A stretch of 6,871 bases of DNA, taken from positions 1 to 6,871 of the forward strand of contig JAISSG010000168.1 of the NCBI GenBank assembly GCA_031273185.1, read 5' to 3'. This DNA is from Treponema sp. (GTDB taxonomy: Bacteria; Spirochaetota; Spirochaetia; Treponematales; Breznakiellaceae). Below the pieces are notes generated by a model that ran no database searches, was not told the origin of the DNA, and saw only the letters and a list, made by a program, of their open reading frames with translations. A program made the position numbers and the translations under genes. Within the stretch, counting starts at the first letter, position 1, and each line of letters opens with the position of its first letter. This document shows positions 1 to 6,211 of this stretch, piece after piece.

Positions 1-9
1 ATTGAAATA

Positions 10-228
10 ATGGATGATAAAATAATAAATAAAAATAGTATTTCAGAATCCAGTGTAAATATTTCAGAAATAAAATATTTGATAGAGTTAAAAAATAATT
101 ATGTAATAAGTATAAATGATGTAGCTTCATTAATATTACCAAAAAATATTGAAAGTAAAAACATTGTTGGAATAATAAAACAAAAAAATAATTTAGATAT
201 AGTAGATGATACAAAATGGAAATGGTGA
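10..228 (+). CDS. AT-rich small hypothetical protein, possibly 5'-truncated by the window edge
   Basis: This reading frame of 72 codons from the ATG at position 10 ends in TGA at 226-228. The frame is also open through positions 1-9, so the ATG may be internal and the true start may lie outside the window; too little upstream sequence is visible to judge a ribosome binding site. The protein is rich in Ile, Asn and Lys, has no cysteine, shows no signal peptide or membrane segment, and ends in Lys-Trp-Lys-Trp. Base composition is extremely AT-rich (few G or C by eye), unlike rpoN downstream but like the J-domain gene near 6200, which suggests acquired DNA. The stop codon coincides with the change to GC-rich sequence. 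I do not recognise the family. The long open frame in AT-rich DNA, where stop codons are common, supports a real gene. Confidence 0.55.
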   Translation: MDDKIINKNSISESSVNISEIKYLIELKNNYVISINDVASLILPKNIESKNIVGIIKQKNNLDIVDDTKWKW

Positions 229-470
229 AAAGTGGCAACGCGCCGTCCGTCTTGTGCTTCCCCCGGCTTTCGTGCTGACCTGGCGCATCATTTTCAATAA
301 AAGCCGTCGTAAGGAGCGGCTATCCAACTGCGTGTTTTCATTGTGCTGAAAAGAGGCGTATAGTTTACGGATCGCCCTATAGTCCCTGGCGGCCCTGCGA
401 GAGGCCTTCTTCAAAAGCCTGCGGTCAAATTTTCCTCGACAAATCCCCCCGATGGGGTTACAATTGAAAA
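229..470. other. Gene-free stretch between AT-rich ORF and rpoN, possible gene remnant
   Basis: This stretch is GC-rich from its first bases and holds no gene I can support. On the - strand a very basic frame (TTG at 412-414, open further upstream) runs through it and into the AT-rich ORF. It contains runs such as RRLLKKASRRAARDYR and could be a decayed gene fragment, but it has no recognisable domain or strong ribosome binding site. Small hairpins are visible: AGCCG at 302-306 with CGGCT at 317-321, and CCCC/GGGG around 445-457 just upstream of rpoN. The stretch must supply the rpoN promoter or leader. Confidence 0.4.
335..364 (+). promoter_or_regulatory. Candidate sigma-70-type promoter for rpoN-hpf
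   Basis: TTTTCA at 335-340 (4 of 6 matches to TTGACA) and TATAGT at 359-364 (5 of 6 matches to TATAAT) are separated by 18 bases. Transcription would start near 371, giving a leader of about 100 bases before the rpoN ATG. This is a pattern match only; other promoters are possible. Confidence 0.28.
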
Positions 471-1895
471 ATGCAGGCTTCTTTCGTTCAAAAGCAGCAG
501 CTTGGGTTCAAAATGAACCCGCAGGCGTTCCAGAGCCTGAAGCTGATGGAACTGCCTATTGTCGATTTAAGGGAAAAAATCGAGGAGGAGCTTGAGCGAA
601 ACCCTGCCCTGGAGGTCCTGAAAGACCCCAGCACGGTAACTCTGGACGAATCGGAGCCCCCACGGAAGGAATTGGAGGAGTATTTTGAGGCCAGCTCGGA
701 CTCCGGCTTTGCCTACGTCAGCGCCGCCGCGGCTGCCGCGTCGGACGCTCACCACCAGTTCGTGGAGGGGGTGCTTAACCGCCCGGAAACCCTCCAGCAG
801 CACCTGCTGTGGCAGTTGCAGTTGGAGCCGGTTGACGACGAGCTTCGCGCCATTGCCGCCATTTTAATACAGAACCTTGATGACGACGGCTTCCACAAGG
901 AGCCGCCTGAGGCCCTTTTTGAAAAAAGCCTGTTTGATGGGCTTCCGCCGCCCGGCATGGGCGAGCCCCGCCTGGGCGAAGCGATGCGCCTCGTCCAGAT
1001 GCTCGATCCTCTGGGCTGCTGCACCGCCGATTTCCGCGAGTCGCTGCGGGTGCAGGTCGCCCTGCTCCGAGACGCTCCCGCCTGCATGGAATGCTCGCTG
1101 GAACACCTTGAGCTTTTTGAGCGGGGGAAATTTTCCGAGGCGGCACGGAAAATGGACTGCGGCGAGGACGAGGCCCGCGCCTGCTTCAATTTTATCAAAA
1201 AGCTGTCGCCGTATCCCGGCAGGCGTTTTACCGCCACGGAGATCCGTTTCGTGATCCCCGACATCCGGGTTGCCAGAAAAAGCGGTGCTTCAACCGAGGG
1301 CGGTTTCGAAATAATCATCAACGACGAGGTGATTCCCGTTCTGGGAATCGATCCCTTCTTTGAGCGGTTCAGCCCCAAACCCAGGGACCGTGATACGGAT
1401 GCGGCAAACCGCCCGGCGCGGGAATTTGCCAGGGAAAATGTCAGGGAAGCGAGGCAGTTTATTGGCTCGATTGCCATGCGAAACCACACGATAAAAAACG
1501 TGGCGAAGAAGATAGTCCAGCGGCAGAGGGCTTTTTTTGACAATGGCCCCCAGTACCTGGTGCCGCTGACGTTAGGCGACATTGCCGAAGAGCTGGGCGT
1601 GCACGAGGCGACGGTGTCCCGGGCGGCCAACGACAAGTACATGCAGACCGAATGGGGCATTTTCGAGATGCGCTATTTTTTCACCAACGCAATCAGCGGC
1701 ACGGGATCGTCCGGCTCCCGATTTTCAAAAGAGGCTGTCAAGGCGATCATCAGGGAACTTATCGGCACGGAAAAAAGGAGGCTGTCAGACATTGAGATAA
1801 CGGAGCTACTGGAAAGGCGCGGTATTTCGCTTGCCCGCAGGACGGTCGCAAAGTACCGCAAGGAGCTTGACTTGGGTTCTTCATACAACCGCTAA
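471..1895 (+). CDS. rpoN: RNA polymerase sigma-54 factor (RpoN)
   Basis: This is the alternative sigma factor that directs RNA polymerase to -24/-12 promoters and needs an AAA+ enhancer-binding activator to open DNA. The 474-residue length is normal. Region I is at residues 1-50: Gln/Leu-rich, starting MQASFVQKQQLGFKMN and ending in the usual ERNPALE motif. A variable acidic region II with a six-alanine run (85-90) follows. The core-binding part includes NLDDDGF (135-141), a LDPLGCC segment (178-184) and LSPYPG (245-250). The DNA-binding helix-turn-helix lies at about 367-388 (GDIAEELGVHEATVSR), followed by KYMQTEWGIF. The diagnostic RpoN box ARRTVAKYRK is at 455-464. The ATG at 471 fits the family N-terminus, although no strong Shine-Dalgarno is visible. 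It lies 24 bases upstream of hpf and is probably co-transcribed with it. No activator gene or -24/-12 promoter was recognised in the window. Confidence 0.97.
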   Translation: MQASFVQKQQLGFKMNPQAFQSLKLMELPIVDLREKIEEELERNPALEVLKDPSTVTLDESEPPRKELEEYFEASSDSGFAYVSAAAAAASDAHHQFVEGVLNRPETLQQHLLWQLQLEPVDDELRAIAAILIQNLDDDGFHKEPPEALFEKSLFDGLPPPGMGEPRLGEAMRLVQMLDPLGCCTADFRESLRVQVALLRDAPACMECSLEHLELFERGKFSEAARKMDCGEDEARACFNFIKKLSPYPGRRFTATEIRFVIPDIRVARKSGASTEGGFEIIINDEVIPVLGIDPFFERFSPKPRDRDTDAANRPAREFARENVREARQFIGSIAMRNHTIKNVAKKIVQRQRAFFDNGPQYLVPLTLGDIAEELGVHEATVSRAANDKYMQTEWGIFEMRYFFTNAISGTGSSGSRFSKEAVKAIIRELIGTEKRRLSDIEITELLERRGISLARRTVAKYRKELDLGSSYNR

Positions 1896-1908
1896 CGGAA
1901 AAAAACAC

Positions 1909-1914
1909 AGGAGG
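1909..1914 (+). promoter_or_regulatory. Strong ribosome binding site of hpf
   Basis: A perfect AGGAGG lies 5 bases before the hpf ATG, in the 24-base gap after the rpoN stop. It is much stronger than anything visible before rpoN, which suggests hpf is translated independently and more efficiently from the shared message. Confidence 0.85.
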
Positions 1915-1919
1915 CAAAA

Positions 1920-2210
1920 ATGAACACGGAAATCAAATCGCTGCATTTCAATCTCCACGATGACGCGAAGGAGTATCTCAACAAGAAGATTGATCGTATC
2001 CACAACGCCGAGAACATGATTGTGGATCTCCTTGTTACCCTCAAGAAGGAAAAGGACTTTGAGGCCGAGGCCACCGTCAATTTTCGGTGGGGCGTTTCGG
2101 TGCATGTTAAGGAAAATGATTTTGAGCTTCTTGCCGCCATGGACAAAATGATGGACAAGCTCAATGCGAAAATAATTAAAGAGAAGGAGAAGGTGAAAGA
2201 GAAAAGGTGA
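1920..2210 (+). CDS. hpf: Ribosome hibernation-promoting factor, short HPF/YfiA family
   Basis: This small cytoplasmic protein binds the 30S decoding region and inactivates ribosomes in stationary phase or stress. At 96 residues it is the short form, lacking the C-terminal dimerisation domain of long HPF. The expected beta-alpha-beta-beta-beta-alpha pattern is visible: first strand about 2-9, a first helix of type DDAKEYLNKKIDRI (14-27), strands in the middle (VDLLVTLKKEK, then EAEATVNF and SVHVKEN), and a second helix with the family-type MDKMMDKLNAKI near residues 74-85. The Lys/Glu-rich tail (KEKEKVKEKR) is typical. The rpoN-hpf order is conserved in many bacteria, which supports the call. 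The 3' end is followed within 3 bases by a heptamer repeat array. Confidence 0.93.
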   Translation: MNTEIKSLHFNLHDDAKEYLNKKIDRIHNAENMIVDLLVTLKKEKDFEAEATVNFRWGVSVHVKENDFELLAAMDKMMDKLNAKIIKEKEKVKEKR

Positions 2211-2212
2211 GA

Positions 2213-2254
2213 TGGGGAATGGGGAATGGGGAATGGAGAATGGGGAGTAGGGTT
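2213..2254 (+). repeat. Heptamer tandem repeat array, consensus TGGGGAA
   Basis: Six consecutive 7-base units begin two bases after the hpf stop: three perfect TGGGGAA, then TGGAGAA, TGGGGAG and TAGGGTT. Decay increases toward the distal end. The array is G-rich on the hpf transcript strand. It resembles the short heptanucleotide repeats known from cyanobacterial and some other genomes, but I infer no common origin. Confidence 0.9.
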
Positions 2255-2330
2255 TTGTTTTGATTATCAAGGGTACTCCCGTGGTATTTCAGAGTTACGC
2301 CGCTGATTCCCAAACAACAACCCTAGTCCC
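2242..2330. terminator. Candidate bidirectional fold-back structure between hpf and uvrC
   Basis: GGGAGTA at 2243-2249 is perfectly complementary to TACTCCC at 2274-2280 (7 base pairs, 24-base loop). The same left arm, extended to 2252, can instead pair with CCCTAGTCCC at 2321-2330 with one mismatch. These structures lie between two convergent genes and could stop transcription from both sides. There is no clean U-tract directly after a stem, so a classical intrinsic terminator is not shown. Confidence 0.35.
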
Positions 2331-2369
2331 TAGTCCCTAGTCCCCAGTCCCTAGCCCCCAGTCCCCATA
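2321..2369 (-). repeat. Heptamer tandem repeat array, CCCTAGT/CCCCAGT on + strand
   Basis: Seven consecutive 7-base units are visible: CCCTAGT three times, CCCCAGT, CCCTAGC, CCCCAGT and a degenerate CCCCATA. On the - strand they read as variants of ACTAGGG/ACTGGGG, so the array is G-rich on the uvrC transcript strand. It is therefore inverted relative to the array at 2213-2254. It overlaps the 3' end of uvrC: the UvrC stop codon (2337-2339) and about the last ten codons are built from repeat units. Confidence 0.9.
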
Positions 2370-4298
2370 TTCCGTGGCTGCTTCCGCTGCAAGTGACTCG
2401 CCGACGCTGCCTGGCCGCTTGGTGCGGCGCGTCAGTGTCTGCTGGTGAGCTTTGCGGTCTTCAAGGGCAAGCTGGGCGGCGGCTCGTACCGCTTTTGCGG
2501 CGGCGAGGCTTATGCGGCAGTGCTCGGCAAGTTCCAGCGGCTCTGCCCTGGCGATGTCCGCAATGCTGCCGAACGCCTTCATGATTGCCGCTGCCCGCTG
2601 TTTGCCGATGCCCTCCACCGATTCGAGGGCGGGGAAGTAAAGGTCCTTTGAGCGAAGCTGCTGGTTGAAATTGGTGGCGAAACGGTGGGTTTCGTCGCGG
2701 ACGAATTGCAACACCTTGAGTGCCTCGGAACTGCGGGCCAGCACCAGCGGCCCTTTTGCCTGGGGCAGCCAAAGTTCCTCCTCCCGTTTCGCCAGGCCGA
2801 CAATGCCGATGTCCATGCCAAGCTGTTCCATCACCCCGCTGGCGGCGTTTACCTGGCCGATGCCGCCGTCAATTAAAATGAGGTCGGGCAGTTCCTTCCC
2901 CTCGCGCAGTAGCCGGGAATAGCGCCGCTCTACGGCCTCGCGCATGGCGGCGAAATCGTCAACCACGCCGATGACGCTGCGCAGCTTGAAGTAGCGGTAA
3001 TTTTTTTTGTCGGGGACGCCGTTTTTGAACGAGACAAGCGACGCTACGGGATGCTTGCCGTCAAGCTGCGAGATGTCAAAGCCCTCGATCCGTTCCGGCC
3101 TGCCCGTCAATTCCAGCACGCGGGCAAGCTCGTCCAGGGCGGGACCTGCGCCCCGTTCCCTTAAGCGTTTGCGGAGGTCTTCCTGGGCGTTTTGGTGGGC
3201 CATTGCCAGAATCGCCGCATGGCGCTTTTCCGAGGATCGCAGCAGTTCCGGCTCGCAGTTAAGCTGGGTTTTGAACCAGTTTTGCAAGGGACCGGTGTCT
3301 GCGCCACTAGTGTCGGCACTACTAATGGCGGCGACGTTAGCGGTAATTGGTTGCAGGTAAATTTTTGGCGGCGGCGGGCGGGCAGGGTCGTAGTACGTAG
3401 TGATAAACAGTTCCAGCGATTCGGCCTCGTCCGCCGCGGAACGGGTACGGTACAGTTCCCTGCCGGTCATCTTGCCGCCCCGCATGGAAAAAATGTTGAA
3501 GGTTGTCAGTACCCCCTCGGCGGCCCATGCGATGTAGTCCCTGCCCTCGGGGTCGAGGTCCACCACGGCGCTGTCCTCGCCGGCAAGCGCCTCTATCGCC
3601 CGGATTGCGTTCCGCAGTTGCGCCGCCCACTCAAACTGAAGCCCCTGTGCCGCCTCGCGCATCCTTGTGCCAAGGTCGGCGACCAGCGGCGTGGTCTCAC
3701 CGGCAAGCAGCCGCTGCACCTGCTCGACGTGCTGGCGGTATTCCCCGGCGCTTATCCTGCCGCAGCATGGCGACTTGCATCGCCCGATGTGGTAGTACAT
3801 GCAGGGGCTTTTCCGGGGGCGCAGCCTTCGGCACTTACGCAGGGGGAACAGCTTGTCGATAATATCCAGCATGGCATCGACTTTTTGCACGTCGGCGAAC
3901 GGCCCGTAATACTGGCTCTTGTCCTCGATGATGCGGCGGGTTCGGAAGATGCGGGGGAAGTCCTCATGGGTTATCCGTATGACGGGGTATGATTTTCCGT
4001 CCTTGAGGTTTATATTGTACTTGGGCGAGTGCTGTTTGATCAGGGTGTTTTCAAGGAGCAGCGCCTCGTACTCGCTGGCGACGATGATCGTTTCGATGGC
4101 CCGGGCGTGGCGGACAAGGGTAGCGGTCTTGATGTCCTTGCCGCCGGAGAAATAGGAGCCAAGGCGGTCCCGTAGCGACTTTGCCTTGCCGATGTAGATG
4201 ATCTGCCCGTCATCGTCCTTCCAGAGGTACACGCCCGGCAGCCGGGGCGCATCGCGGGCAGCGGCTTTAAGGCTTTCCAGGTAGCCGTGATCGTTCAT
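2337..4298 (-). CDS. uvrC: Excinuclease ABC subunit C (UvrC)
   Basis: This nuclease of nucleotide excision repair makes both the 3' and 5' incisions around a lesion recognised by UvrA/UvrB. Domains in order over 653 residues: GIY-YIG nuclease (GVY at 22-24, YIG at 35-37, Arg43, Glu76); four cysteines placed as the iron-sulphur ligands of UvrC (C156, C166, C174, C178); UVR/UvrB-binding helix pair at about 203-237; RNase H-like C-terminal nuclease with FDIS (Asp408), LILIDGG (Asp477) and RDETHRF (His538); helix-hairpin-helix at about 558-605. The usual FDISH has Gln in place of His (411). A Ser/Ala/Thr-rich stretch (323-336) interrupts the linker. The C-terminus runs into a heptamer repeat array, giving a Gly/Asp/Trp-rich tail of about ten residues. 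The ATG at 4296-4298 gives a normal N-terminus, without an obvious Shine-Dalgarno. It is convergent with hpf and divergent from the LamG/FN3 gene. Confidence 0.97.
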   Translation of the reverse strand: MNDHGYLESLKAAARDAPRLPGVYLWKDDDGQIIYIGKAKSLRDRLGSYFSGGKDIKTATLVRHARAIETIIVASEYEALLLENTLIKQHSPKYNINLKDGKSYPVIRITHEDFPRIFRTRRIIEDKSQYYGPFADVQKVDAMLDIIDKLFPLRKCRRLRPRKSPCMYYHIGRCKSPCCGRISAGEYRQHVEQVQRLLAGETTPLVADLGTRMREAAQGLQFEWAAQLRNAIRAIEALAGEDSAVVDLDPEGRDYIAWAAEGVLTTFNIFSMRGGKMTGRELYRTRSAADEAESLELFITTYYDPARPPPPKIYLQPITANVAAISSADTSGADTGPLQNWFKTQLNCEPELLRSSEKRHAAILAMAHQNAQEDLRKRLRERGAGPALDELARVLELTGRPERIEGFDISQLDGKHPVASLVSFKNGVPDKKNYRYFKLRSVIGVVDDFAAMREAVERRYSRLLREGKELPDLILIDGGIGQVNAASGVMEQLGMDIGIVGLAKREEELWLPQAKGPLVLARSSEALKVLQFVRDETHRFATNFNQQLRSKDLYFPALESVEGIGKQRAAAIMKAFGSIADIARAEPLELAEHCRISLAAAKAVRAAAQLALEDRKAHQQTLTRRTKRPGSVGESLAAEAATEYGDWGLGTGD

Positions 4299-4325
4299 TT
4301 CGGGCCGTTTTTAGCCGATAAAGTA

Positions 4326-4331
4326 GTAGGA
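4326..4331 (+). promoter_or_regulatory. Ribosome binding site selecting the ATG at 4335
   Basis: GTAGGA lies 3 bases before the ATG at 4335. The spacing is short, but this start gives an immediate signal peptide (MKSKAFF plus a hydrophobic stretch). The upstream in-frame GTG at 4287 would add 16 residues that overlap the uvrC start and bury the signal peptide, so I reject it. Confidence 0.5.
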
Positions 4332-4334
4332 TTT

Positions 4335-6017
4335 ATGAAAAGCAAAGCCTTTTTCATGGCACTAGTGTACCTTGTTTTCTCGGTTTCAGGTAGCCTGTAC
4401 GGTGTCGGGGAAAAGACCATCAAAATCAGCGGCGATTCGCTGTGGAAGATGGCTGATTATCGCTCCGGCATTGCCGAGATGAGCCTGGTGAGGCCCCAGA
4501 CCGTGCTGGCGCTGTCGTCCGCTCCGGCCCTGGGGGACGCTGCCGCCGTTCATGCAGGCACCGCCGACTATGCTGGCGCGGGCATCAGGCTGGATATGGC
4601 CCTTTCCTTCGACGAGGGCCAGCCTTCGCTTTTTGGGGATTCCACCGGCCATTACGGAGTGGCCACTTCGCCGTCGCTAATGGCGGTTGACCGGCGCTAT
4701 GCCCGTATCGGTTACGGGGCCGCCCTTTTCTCCGGCACTTCGAGGGCGGGAAATGCCCCCACCGGCGGACCACTGGTGCTTGATGCAAAGAGCGGCGCCG
4801 CCCTGTTCGCCCCAGGCAACCGCATTGGCGACTTCACCCTTGAATTCTGGCTCCACCCCCTCAACATGGAAAACGGCGAGGAGATTCTTTTGTGGACCTC
4901 CGCCAGGTCGACTGGCGCTGCGTCAAGCTACGCCCTGCAGCGTATACTCTGCGTGGCCTCAAGAAACCGCCTCCAATGGTCGTTCCTCAATTTCTTTGCC
5001 TCTCCCGACGGCTCAAGGCACATCGACATAAGCGTCAGCGGCGTTTCGCCGGTGGTCCCCAAAAAATGGAGCCATCACCTTATCCGCTTTGATTCGGGTA
5101 CCGGCCTTGTCGAGTACTTGGTGAACGGCAACTCTGAGTCGATTGAATACGCTACCTCCACGGGGCGCGAGGGCGGAGAGGTTTTCAGCCCTATCGCCGG
5201 GAAGGGCGGCAGTTTTGTCCTGGGCAGCGGCTTTTCGGGAATGATGGATGAGTTCAGGATTCACGGCGGCTATGTTCCCAGGGCTGCCGTGCGGAAGTAC
5301 TCCGTGGCAGGCGGAAGGATTGAAACCAGCGCCATTGACCTTGGCGCGGGGAGCAACGGCGTGCAGATGGTCGAAGCATCCGGCGGCAGAACCTCGATAC
5401 TGGACGCAAGAATATCGGGAGAGTACCGGCAGAACGGGCGCTTCCGTTTTTCCGACGATTCCGAAATGCAGTTCTTCATCCGCGCCTCGGACAATCCCTA
5501 CCGCTGGGATGAACCCTGGGTGCCGGTAACCCCCGGCTCCGATCTTGGCGAAAGCGTCAAGGGGCGCTATATTCAACTGGCGGTTGATTTCTATCCTTCA
5601 TCTGACGGCGAAGCGAGCCCCTACCTTGAGGAATTACGCATAACGTACCTTCCCGACGAGCCGCCCCTGCCCCCTGCCCAGCTTACCGCGGTGGCAATGG
5701 ACGGCGCGGTTCAGCTTCAGTGGCGAGGGAGCCCGAACCTGAGCACCCAGGGCTACCTCGTTTACTACGGCACTTCAGGCGACGATTATTTTGGGGAAGA
5801 TTCCGCGCTTGGGGTTTCACCCATAAACGCGGGCAATCGCACCAGTATTCTGATTGACGGTCTGAAAAACGGCACCCTGTATTACTTCCGCGTGGCGGCG
5901 TACAGCCATGTAAATCCGGAAACGGCGCGGTTCCATGCCGGGGAATTTTCCCGCGAGGTGCGGGCCAGGCCCCTGCAGGGCATGGGCGCGGCGCAGTTCA
6001 GTGCCGCATTTTATTGA
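4335..6017 (+). CDS. Secreted LamG-like and fibronectin type III domain protein
   Basis: From the ATG at 4335 the product has 560 residues. It starts with a signal peptide (Lys at 2 and 4, hydrophobic core about 5-18, likely cleavage near SLYG at about 20-23) and has no lipobox cysteine, so it should be exported to the periplasm or surface. Residues about 85-320 resemble a concanavalin A/LamG-like jelly roll: FTLEFWLHP, then a W-S-H-H-L-I-R-F strand, VEYLVNG and GMMDEFRI, the usual last-strand signature of LamG domains. Residues about 330-440 form another beta-rich section with RYIQLAVDFYPS and PYLEELRITY, similar to strands in sugar-binding beta-sandwiches. Residues about 446-546 are a fibronectin type III domain (LQWRGSP, GYLVYYGT, L-x-N-G-T-x-YYFRVAAYS). 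A binding or adhesion role is inferred; no catalytic motif is seen. The gene stands alone, divergent from uvrC. Confidence 0.85.
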   Translation: MKSKAFFMALVYLVFSVSGSLYGVGEKTIKISGDSLWKMADYRSGIAEMSLVRPQTVLALSSAPALGDAAAVHAGTADYAGAGIRLDMALSFDEGQPSLFGDSTGHYGVATSPSLMAVDRRYARIGYGAALFSGTSRAGNAPTGGPLVLDAKSGAALFAPGNRIGDFTLEFWLHPLNMENGEEILLWTSARSTGAASSYALQRILCVASRNRLQWSFLNFFASPDGSRHIDISVSGVSPVVPKKWSHHLIRFDSGTGLVEYLVNGNSESIEYATSTGREGGEVFSPIAGKGGSFVLGSGFSGMMDEFRIHGGYVPRAAVRKYSVAGGRIETSAIDLGAGSNGVQMVEASGGRTSILDARISGEYRQNGRFRFSDDSEMQFFIRASDNPYRWDEPWVPVTPGSDLGESVKGRYIQLAVDFYPSSDGEASPYLEELRITYLPDEPPLPPAQLTAVAMDGAVQLQWRGSPNLSTQGYLVYYGTSGDDYFGEDSALGVSPINAGNRTSILIDGLKNGTLYYFRVAAYSHVNPETARFHAGEFSREVRARPLQGMGAAQFSAAFY

Positions 6018-6178
6018 CGAGCGGAGCGAGATCGCGGTCATTGCGCGCATATCTATACGATGCAGGGAGAGACCTGAGCGAATTTAAGGGTTATATTGTT
6101 GTCCTCCGTAATCTATCTCGTGTTATGCGAAATTGTTGCTGGATTTTATTAAGAAAATAATATTTTAAATAATAAATA
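6018..6178. other. Intergenic composition transition zone
   Basis: This gap of 161 bases separates the LamG/FN3 gene from the J-domain gene. The first 40 bases are GC-rich and contain GAGCGGAGCGAGATCGCGG, which resembles the dispersed GAGCG-AGCGA-type repeats seen in many genomes. From about 6100 onward the sequence turns AT-rich. No gene and no clear intrinsic terminator were found. TTGCTG at 6136-6141 and TAATAT at 6158-6163 (16-base spacing) could be a promoter for the next gene, but such matches are cheap in AT-rich DNA. Confidence 0.4.
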
Positions 6179-6206
6179 TTGACAAAAAATAAAAGTCAAA
6201 CAGAAT
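6179..6206 (+). promoter_or_regulatory. Candidate promoter just before the J-domain ATG
   Basis: A perfect -35 consensus TTGACA at 6179-6184 is followed 16 bases later by CAGAAT at 6201-6206 (4 of 6 to TATAAT). Transcription would begin at about 6212, the ATG itself, implying a leaderless message. The alternative is that this TTG is a start codon and the match is chance. Confidence 0.22.
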
Positions 6207-6211
6207 CAAGC

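Noticed and set aside
302..321. Hairpin AGCCG/CGGCT as a terminator
   Set aside because: The stem is only 5 base pairs with a 10-base loop, no U-tract follows on the + strand, and no gene end is served on the - strand.
749..1660. Open - strand frame of 303 codons
   Set aside because: It is antisense to rpoN, is Ser/Arg-rich with no domain, and is explained by codon bias of the sigma-54 gene.
1881..2270. - strand frames opposite hpf
   Set aside because: They are shadows of hpf and of the heptamer array, with Pro/Phe/Ser-rich translations from the repeats.
2213..2369. CRISPR-like repeat array
   Set aside because: Units are 7 bases in direct tandem without spacers, and no cas gene is present.
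3192..3992. Open + strand frame of 266 codons
   Set aside because: It lies wholly antisense to uvrC, whose - strand frame has all expected domains. The translation shows no recognisable domain, and long antisense frames are common in GC-rich DNA.
4287..4334. GTG start extending the LamG/FN3 protein by 16 residues
   Set aside because: It would overlap the uvrC start and hide the signal peptide; the ATG at 4335 has a nearby AGGA and an immediate export signal.
6018..6060. GAGCGGAGCGAGATCGCGG as a defined dispersed repeat
   Set aside because: It resembles a known style of intergenic repeat, but only one copy is visible here, so it cannot be called a repeat from this window.
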